Assembly: GCA_039683515.1 (NCBI GenBank)
Contig: JBDKRG010000057.1
Location: forward strand, 1 to 34,982
Direction of reading: 5' to 3'
From: JAJFUE01 sp039683515
Lineage (GTDB): Bacteria > Sumerlaeota > Sumerlaeia > MVZB01
Length of the DNA stretch: 34,982 nt
How positions within the stretch are numbered: the first letter of the stretch is position 1; each line of letters opens with the position of its first letter. Positions 30,895 through 34,982 of this stretch are shown here, piece after piece. Below the pieces are notes generated by a model, which saw only the letters and a program-made list of their open reading frames with translations, searched no databases and was not told the origin of the DNA. The translations under genes were made by a program, and so were the position numbers.

Positions 30895-31446
30895 TTAGCC
30901 CGGTCGCTTCCCGCCCTCGCCCGCCATGCGCATCAGTTCCTTGAACACGCTCTTCATCTGTTTCCGGGTCAGGATCGGCACGTTCAGCAGTTCGTGGACG
31001 TGCAGCCCGAAGGCGGCGAAATACAGGGCCGTCGCGCGCTCGAAGTCCCCCGGCGCGGCGATCTCGCTCAGCAGGCGGTTCTGCATGTCGTCGCGGAACC
31101 GCTTCAGCAGCCCCGGCTGGAAGGCGTTGACCGCGACCATCGCGCAGCTCAGGCGCGAGTTCGACTCGGACAGCTCCATGAGCGTCTTGATTTCGACCAG
31201 CAGGGCGGAGGATCCGGCGGGGAGCTTGCGCCTGACTTTCTGGCGCAGCTCGTCGAACTGCTCGATCAGCCGGCTGATCATCGCGTCCAGGAGGGCTTCC
31301 TTGGTGCGGAAGTTGTACATGAGGCCGCCCTTGCTGATGCCGGCGCGCTCGGCGACGGCGTCGAGCGTCAGGTGGCCCGCCCCCGCCTCGACGACGATCG
31401 CCTCGGCGGCTTCCAGGACGGCGTCTTTGAGGTCAGGGCGGGTCAT
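30895..31446 (-). CDS. TetR/AcrR-family transcriptional regulator
   Basis: A 183-residue protein with the N-terminal TetR helix-turn-helix: ILEAAEAIVVEAG-like start (VLEAAEAIVVEAGAGHLTLD), AVAERAGISKGGLMYNFRTK (the recognition helix and its YxHF-like end, here YNFRTKEALL). The C-terminal helical ligand domain (about 55-183) is of the shorter type and contains FAAFGLHVHELLNV. The ATG at 31446 has AAGGAG 9 nt upstream. It is divergent from BlaI/M56 system 2 and upstream of the small lipoprotein gene. A promoter with matching dyad at about +12 to +23 suggests autorepression by roadblock. The ligand is unknown. Confidence 0.92.
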   Translation of the reverse strand: MTRPDLKDAVLEAAEAIVVEAGAGHLTLDAVAERAGISKGGLMYNFRTKEALLDAMISRLIEQFDELRQKVRRKLPAGSSALLVEIKTLMELSESNSRLSCAMVAVNAFQPGLLKRFRDDMQNRLLSEIAAPGDFERATALYFAAFGLHVHELLNVPILTRKQMKSVFKELMRMAGEGGKRPG

Positions 31447-31466
31447 CGCGGCAGGCTCCTTCAGTT

Positions 31467-31478
31467 CCGACCAGTCGG
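31467..31478 (-). promoter_or_regulatory. TetR autoregulatory dyad
   Basis: CCGAC-CA-GTCGG, perfect 5-bp arms, ending 20 nt before the tetR start codon and downstream of the proposed -10. The near-identical site at 30860-30871 sits in the leader of the lipoprotein gene. Confidence 0.65.
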
Positions 31479-31496
31479 TTTGTTCCCGACATCCGA

Positions 31497-31525
31497 ATCC
31501 TAGCCCAAACGCGGCCGCGCGTCAA
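31497..31525 (-). promoter_or_regulatory. Promoter of the tetR gene
   Basis: On the minus strand TTGACG (31520-31525), a 17-nt spacer and TAGGAT (31497-31502). Transcription would start near 31490 and run into the dyad at 31467-31478. Confidence 0.6.
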
Positions 31526-31554
31526 GATGGCCGAGATTTTTTTCTTGCTCTGGA

Positions 31555-31590
31555 TTACAGTTGTAAGTTAATGTTCGCTTACAACTGTGA
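31555..31590. promoter_or_regulatory. Double BlaI-type operator TTACA-N2-TGTAA with promoter for system 2
   Basis: TTACA-GT-TGTAA (31555-31566) and TTACA-AC-TGTGA (31579-31590) match the classical BlaI/MecI/CopY TACA/TGTA operator. The two sites are also mutually inverted: GGATTACAGTTGTAAG and its partner form 16-bp arms with one mismatch. Centres are 24 bp apart. A possible promoter TTGCTC-N17-TTAATG (31545-31573) overlaps the first site. Confidence 0.85.
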
Positions 31591-31606
31591 TCCAAGGAAC
31601 CGCGTC

Positions 31607-31990
31607 ATGCAAAAAAAGCTCCCCAAAATCTCCGACGCCGAATGGCAGGTCATGAAGGCCATCTGGGCGCGCCACCCGATCTCGGCCAGCGAGATCACCG
31701 AGGCGCTCACCCCCGTCTCGCCCTGGAAGCCCAAGACGATCCTCACCATGGTCAACCGCCTCGTCGCCAAGGGCGCGATCGGCTATCGCCAGAAGGGCCG
31801 CGCCAACGAATATTTCCCGCTCGTCAGTGAAGAGGAATGCACCCGCGCCGAAAGCCGCTCGTTCCTTGACCGCGTCTACGGCGGCGCGATCACCCCGATG
31901 CTGAGCCAATTGTTCGAGGTCCGCCCGTTCTCGAGGCAGGAAATCGAGGAGCTCAAAAATATTCTCGACCGGAAGGGGAAAAAGCCATGA
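31607..31990 (+). CDS. BlaI/MecI/CopY-family repressor 2
   Basis: A 127-residue protein with ISDAEWQVMKAIWARHPISA (first helices), ITEALTPVSPWKPKTILTMV followed by NRLVAKGAIGYRQKGRANEY, the family winged helix, and a C-terminal dimerisation region (FEVRPFSRQEIEELKNIL). It is closer to the classic BlaI/MecI type than repressor 1. The start has AAGGA 8 nt upstream. The stop overlaps the M56 gene start by 4 nt. A double TTACA/TGTAA operator lies directly upstream. The partner M56 protein probably triggers its inactivation. An upstream extension of the open frame through the divergent intergenic region is rejected. Confidence 0.95.
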   Translation: MQKKLPKISDAEWQVMKAIWARHPISASEITEALTPVSPWKPKTILTMVNRLVAKGAIGYRQKGRANEYFPLVSEEECTRAESRSFLDRVYGGAITPMLSQLFEVRPFSRQEIEELKNILDRKGKKP

Positions 31991-34284
31991 CCGCGCTGGA
32001 TTATCTCAATGGGTTTTTAAGCTGGCTGGTGCGCGCGTCGATGCAGGCGAGCCTGCTGATCGTGCTGATCCTGGCCGTTCAGGCCCTGTTGCGCAGCCGG
32101 CTCTCGCCGGCGTGGCGCCACGGCATGTGGCTGCTGCTGCTCGTGCGGCTGGCTCTGCCCTGGTCCCCGCCCAGCCCGATGAGCCTCTTCAATCTGCTGG
32201 ACCGCTTCAGGACCCCCGCGCCGGAAGTCAGCGCCGTGCAGGTGCGTGACGAGGCGCTTCTGCAATCAGTCAAGCCCCTCCCGACGGCCCCGCCGGTTGA
32301 GGCCGCGCCCGCGCCGCAACCGCGGCATCAGACGCTCGATCTCATGACGTGGCTGGCGATCGTGTGGCTGATGGGCGTGGCTGCCTTCGGCGGGGCCGTT
32401 TTTTCCCAGACGCTGATGCTCCGGAGCGCCTTGCGCAACCGCCGCCCCGTCACCGATCAGCCCACCCTCGAGCTCCTCGAGCAATGCAAGGAGTCGATGG
32501 GCATCAAGGCCTGGCTTTCGATCGTCGAAGTTCCCGGCGGCACGGGGCCGGCCCTGGTTGGCGTGCTGCGCCCGCGCCTGATCCTTCCCGCAGGCAGCAT
32601 CCGCGCCCTCGGCCCGGAGCAGCTCCGCCACGTGTTCATGCACGAGCTGGCTCACCTCGGCCGCAACGACATCGCGCTCAACTGGCTCGCCACGCTCCTG
32701 CAAGCCCTTCACTGGTTCAACCCTCTGATCTGGCTCGGGTTCAGCCGCATGCGCGCCGAACGCGAAATGGCCTGCGACGCGCGCGTGCTGTCGCTGCTCG
32801 GGCCGAGTGAACATATCCGTTACGGCCGCACAATCGTTCACCTCTTGGAGACATTCGCGCGCCCCCAGACCCTCCCGGGCTTGGCCGGCATCCTTGAAGA
32901 CCAGGACCAGATGAAAAGGAGAATCACCATGATTGCACATTTCAGGAAGCTTTCGTGGGCGTGGTCGATCATGGCGGCCGCCGTCGTGATCGTCCTCGCC
33001 GGCGCGACCCTCACCGGCCGTTCCGAAGCGGCCGATTCGAAGTATGTGAAACAAAAATTCGACCGCCCGTTCGTCGACGACCCGGCCGTCCTCGGCAATT
33101 GGGAGAGCGTCGATTTCGTCAAGTCCATCGATGCGTTCGACCCGGCGAAGAAATCGTTCAAGGGCGACCTGTTTTTGAAAAATGTGGCGTTCTTCGACAA
33201 AGGCGTCAGTTGGCCATGGCGGTGGACGAAGGGCTACCTGTGGCACCCCGGCGACAAGACCGAGGCGCGCTACACGATCAAGACGATCGACGGCACGCCG
33301 TACCTGTTCATGGAGTGGATCAGCGGCGACGTCACGATCCGCAACCAGGAGCCGTGGTATTACGTGTTGAAACGCTCGGCCAACCAGAACGTGAAACCGC
33401 CGACCTGGCCCAAGCCCGGCGAGAACAAGTATGTGAAGGAGAAATTCGACCGCGCTTATGTCAATGACCCGGCGGTGATCGGCGCGTGGCAGAGCGTCGA
33501 TTTCGTCAAGCAAATCGGCGACTTCGACCCCGCCGCGAAGAACTGGCAAGGCAACCTGTTCTGGAAAGGCGTGACGTTCGTCGAAGGCGGCGCGACCTCC
33601 GGGCCGTGGTCGTGGACGAAGGGCTACCTGTGGCACCCCGGCGACCGCACCGAAGCGCAGTACATGATCAAGGAGATCGGCGGCGCGCCCTACCTGTTCG
33701 TCGAGTGGATCAGCGGCGACGTGACGATCCGCGGCGACGCGCCCATGTATTACGTGATGAAGAAATCGGCCAATCAGCCGGCCGCGCTGACCGAAGCCCA
33801 GCGCGCGACCCTCCAGTCCGCTGCGGCGCAAACCTCCTTCCCGACGCCCGCGCAGGCCGCGCGCGTCCAGGTCGGCAAATCGGGCCTTGCCGACGCCATC
33901 GCGGCGTTCGGCGAGCCGCTCCAGTATCTGTGGGGCAACGATACGTTCACGAAGGACAACCTGCCGTCGAGATACTGCATGCAGTACCCGAAGCGGTTCC
34001 TGGTCGTGATCGAAAACGGCGTCGTCACCGAGCTTCGCCATCACGAGCCCGGTTTTGTCTGGGACGGTCTGCAGGTCGGCTCGTCGATGGACGAAGCGCT
34101 CAAGCTGCTGGGCGCGCCCGCGCAGACGGTCGAGAACGGCAACGACTGGAAACCGGGCATTCTCTACAAGAACCTCGAAGGCCGCCAGGGTTGGTGTTAT
34201 TACGCCCGCCCCGACAAGGGCGTGCGCCTGTTCTTCATGGATGGCAAAATCTGCGGGCTCTACCAGATTCCGGCCGTCAACTAG
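31987..34284 (+). CDS. BlaR1-like M56 membrane metallopeptidase with duplicated sensor domain
   Basis: A 765-residue protein. Membrane spans are at about 20-37, 44-58, 120-141 and 324-341. The zinc site is HELAH (219-223) with EREMACD (258-264). After the last span come two tandem copies of a domain (352-467 and 481-597) with the shared pattern KYVKxKFDR, NDP/DDPAV, SVDFVK, KGYLWHPGD and EWISGDVTIR; a similar single domain occurs in M56 proteins of Firmicutes (from memory). A third C-terminal part (about 625-765) repeats the pattern VGKSGLADAIAAFGEP / VGSSMDEALKLLGAP and may be a small duplicated module. There is no penicillin-binding domain, so beta-lactam sensing is unlikely. It is coupled to repressor 2 and followed by a terminator. 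Confidence 0.92.
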   Translation: MTALDYLNGFLSWLVRASMQASLLIVLILAVQALLRSRLSPAWRHGMWLLLLVRLALPWSPPSPMSLFNLLDRFRTPAPEVSAVQVRDEALLQSVKPLPTAPPVEAAPAPQPRHQTLDLMTWLAIVWLMGVAAFGGAVFSQTLMLRSALRNRRPVTDQPTLELLEQCKESMGIKAWLSIVEVPGGTGPALVGVLRPRLILPAGSIRALGPEQLRHVFMHELAHLGRNDIALNWLATLLQALHWFNPLIWLGFSRMRAEREMACDARVLSLLGPSEHIRYGRTIVHLLETFARPQTLPGLAGILEDQDQMKRRITMIAHFRKLSWAWSIMAAAVVIVLAGATLTGRSEAADSKYVKQKFDRPFVDDPAVLGNWESVDFVKSIDAFDPAKKSFKGDLFLKNVAFFDKGVSWPWRWTKGYLWHPGDKTEARYTIKTIDGTPYLFMEWISGDVTIRNQEPWYYVLKRSANQNVKPPTWPKPGENKYVKEKFDRAYVNDPAVIGAWQSVDFVKQIGDFDPAAKNWQGNLFWKGVTFVEGGATSGPWSWTKGYLWHPGDRTEAQYMIKEIGGAPYLFVEWISGDVTIRGDAPMYYVMKKSANQPAALTEAQRATLQSAAAQTSFPTPAQAARVQVGKSGLADAIAAFGEPLQYLWGNDTFTKDNLPSRYCMQYPKRFLVVIENGVVTELRHHEPGFVWDGLQVGSSMDEALKLLGAPAQTVENGNDWKPGILYKNLEGRQGWCYYARPDKGVRLFFMDGKICGLYQIPAVN
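33040..33777 (+). repeat. Tandem duplication inside the M56 gene 2 sensor
   Basis: Codons for residues 352-467 (33040-33387) and 481-597 (33427-33777) encode clearly homologous units offset by 129 residues. Nucleotide identity is still high in stretches, such as the segment for KGYLWHPGD and EWISGDVTIR, suggesting a fairly recent duplication or ongoing gene conversion. Confidence 0.85.
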
Positions 34285-34313
34285 GAATCGGCTGCTGTGC
34301 GTCGTTGGATGTC

Positions 34314-34352
34314 GCGCCCGGGTTCGGCCCGCCGCCGCCCCCGGGCGCTTTT
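34314..34352 (+). terminator. Terminator after M56 gene 2
   Basis: GCGCCCGGG (34314-34322) and CCCGGGCGC (34340-34348) form a perfect 9-bp stem, then TTTT. It starts 29 nt after the stop codon. The following stretch to 34490 has no gene; 34373-34400 has a few CACGGA/GGACATGGAC words like those in other intergenic tracts. Confidence 0.75.
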
Positions 34353-34496
34353 GATTGAGTGGGGTGCGCCAGGCACGGACCGGGCACGGATGGACATGGA
34401 CGGTTGTCAGTGCTTGGTTTGCGATGTGGTCTTAATCCGGTTGATGGTTGATATTCAAGAAAAGGCTCATGTGCGAAAATTTTTTCATTTTCCCTC

Positions 34497-34524
34497 TTGA
34501 CTAAACTCGCGGGGCGTTTAGAAT
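34497..34524 (+). promoter_or_regulatory. Strong promoter of the tuf transcription unit
   Basis: TTGACT (34497-34502), a 16-nt spacer and TAGAAT (34519-34524). Directly upstream is an A/T-rich block (GAAAATTTTTTCATTTT) that looks like an UP element. This fits a highly expressed translation gene. It leaves a leader of about 325 nt. Confidence 0.8.
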
Positions 34525-34530
34525 ATGGCC

Positions 34531-34855
34531 CTCTGTGTGACCTGTCCCTCTTCCTGTGGGATCGAGGCTCGGTCCGAAAGGACGGCAGGTTAAGGCGGGA
34601 TGCTCCGGGAACCCTCTCCAGGAGCCTTACAACGGACCGAAGGGTCTGTTCCCGCTGAACGGGTTGGCGAAGTGAGGGCAACTTCGATTCCGTATCGAGT
34701 TGCGCTGGCTTGACCCGAAGGGGTCGGCCGGGACCGATGCGGTCCCCCTCATGCGCGCCAATCCGACAAAAACGATTTTTGAGCTGGGCCGGACCCCGAT
34801 TCAATCGGGCCGGCGAATTCCATAGAATTCGTCACGGCATAGGAGTGACTCGACA
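34531..34855 (+). ncRNA. Long structured 5' leader of tuf, possible cis-regulatory or independent RNA
   Basis: At least nine local stems are visible: ACCTG/CAGGT (34540-34590) closing GTCC-GAAA-GGAC; GCTCC/GGAGC (34602-34625); CGGACC-GAAG-GGTCTG (34633-34648); CCCG/CGGG (34651-34663); CGAAGT/ACTTCG (34668-34686); GACCC-GAAG-GGGTC (34712-34725); GGGACC/GGTCCC (34730-34746); CCCGAT/ATCGGG within GCCGG/CCGGC (34788-34814); GAATTC-CATA-GAATTC (34815-34830). No tRNA, tmRNA, RNase P or SRP signature was found, and no supported ORF. The last stem ends 10 nt before the ribosome binding site AGGAG. Confidence 0.6.
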
Positions 34856-34982
34856 ATGGCGAAGGAAACCTTCAAGCGGACCAAGCCGCACGTCAACGTA
34901 GGGACGATCGGCCACATCGACCACGGCAAGACCACGCTGACGGCGGCGATCACGCTCTGCCAGGCCGCCAAGGGCTTCGGCC
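34856..34982 (+). CDS. tuf: Translation elongation factor Tu, N-terminal part
   Basis: The 42 codons in the window begin MAKETFKRTKPHVNVGTIGH and continue with IDHGKTTLTAAITLCQA. GHIDHGKT is the P-loop (G1) of the GTPase domain that binds GTP and carries aminoacyl-tRNA to the ribosome. AGGAG (34841-34845) lies 10 nt upstream. The gene is cut by the window end. The HIDHGK rather than HVDHGK form is common outside Proteobacteria. Confidence 0.97.
   Translation, partial: MAKETFKRTKPHVNVGTIGHIDHGKTTLTAAITLCQAAKGFG

Noticed and set aside
22442..34284. Beta-lactam resistance locus
   Set aside because: BlaI/BlaR1-like genes are present, but neither M56 protein has a penicillin-binding domain and no beta-lactamase or PBP2a gene is in the window.
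34531..34855. tRNA, SRP RNA, tmRNA or RNase P RNA
   Set aside because: No T-loop GTTCGANNC, no SRP GGAAG-type apical loop with its conserved asymmetric bulge, no tmRNA or RNase P conserved blocks were found.

Overview
The window is about 35 kb of GC-rich chromosomal DNA from a bacterium I cannot place firmly. Clues are a Tat-exported GH109-type oxidoreductase lipoprotein, two BlaI/M56 pairs with enlarged sensor domains, a heparinase II/III-type protein, an MFS-PlsC-AMP-ligase fusion, an EF-Tu beginning with the HIDHGK form, and intergenic DNA full of palindromes. Together these suggest the PVC group or a neighbouring candidate phylum (Planctomycetota, Verrucomicrobiota, Lentisphaerota or Sumerlaeota-like). 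No rRNA, tRNA, transposase, phage gene or CRISPR array was seen.

Layout. 1-5072 (minus strand): three tandem paralogues of an unrecognised membrane-anchored family, separated by long inverted repeats. 5077-8571 (minus): dnaE. 8814-10357 (plus): promoter, Tat-lipoprotein oxidoreductase and a strong terminator. 10497-11900 (plus): an endonuclease III-like/RadC fusion. 12177-13930 (plus): small membrane proteins and a RelE-like/AbrB toxin-antitoxin pair with a perfect 23-bp operator-like palindrome. 13987-17460 (minus): a three-part phospholipid acyltransferase/acyl-ACP synthetase. 17688-19557 (minus): a Cys-rich copper-binding-type protein and an M28 peptidase. 20136-22216 (minus): an SPFH protein followed by a divergent NAD-kinase-like protein. 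22442-26178 (minus): BlaI/M56 system 1. 26336-27238 (plus): a membrane protein. 27430-29871 (minus): the heparinase II/III-type protein. 30488-31446 (minus): a TetR regulator and a small lipoprotein that share an operator motif. 31607-34284 (plus): BlaI/M56 system 2, divergent from tetR. 34497-34982 (plus): a strong promoter, a ~325-nt highly structured leader and the start of tuf, which runs off the window.

Two themes stand out. First, regulation: two BlaI/M56 pairs about 5 kb apart each have a clear double operator but of different design (TACTA-N6-TAGTA versus TTACA-N2-TGTAA). This fits two insulated signal-proteolysis circuits, neither of which has a beta-lactamase nearby. Second, the intergenic DNA is a collection of palindromic elements. 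It includes long hairpins built from CTCTGCG, ACGCCAAG or ACGGAG words, composites of nested hairpins, and short palindromes whose edge (GTAGG) contains the TAG stop codon of four different genes. The most unusual protein is the endonuclease III-like/RadC fusion.
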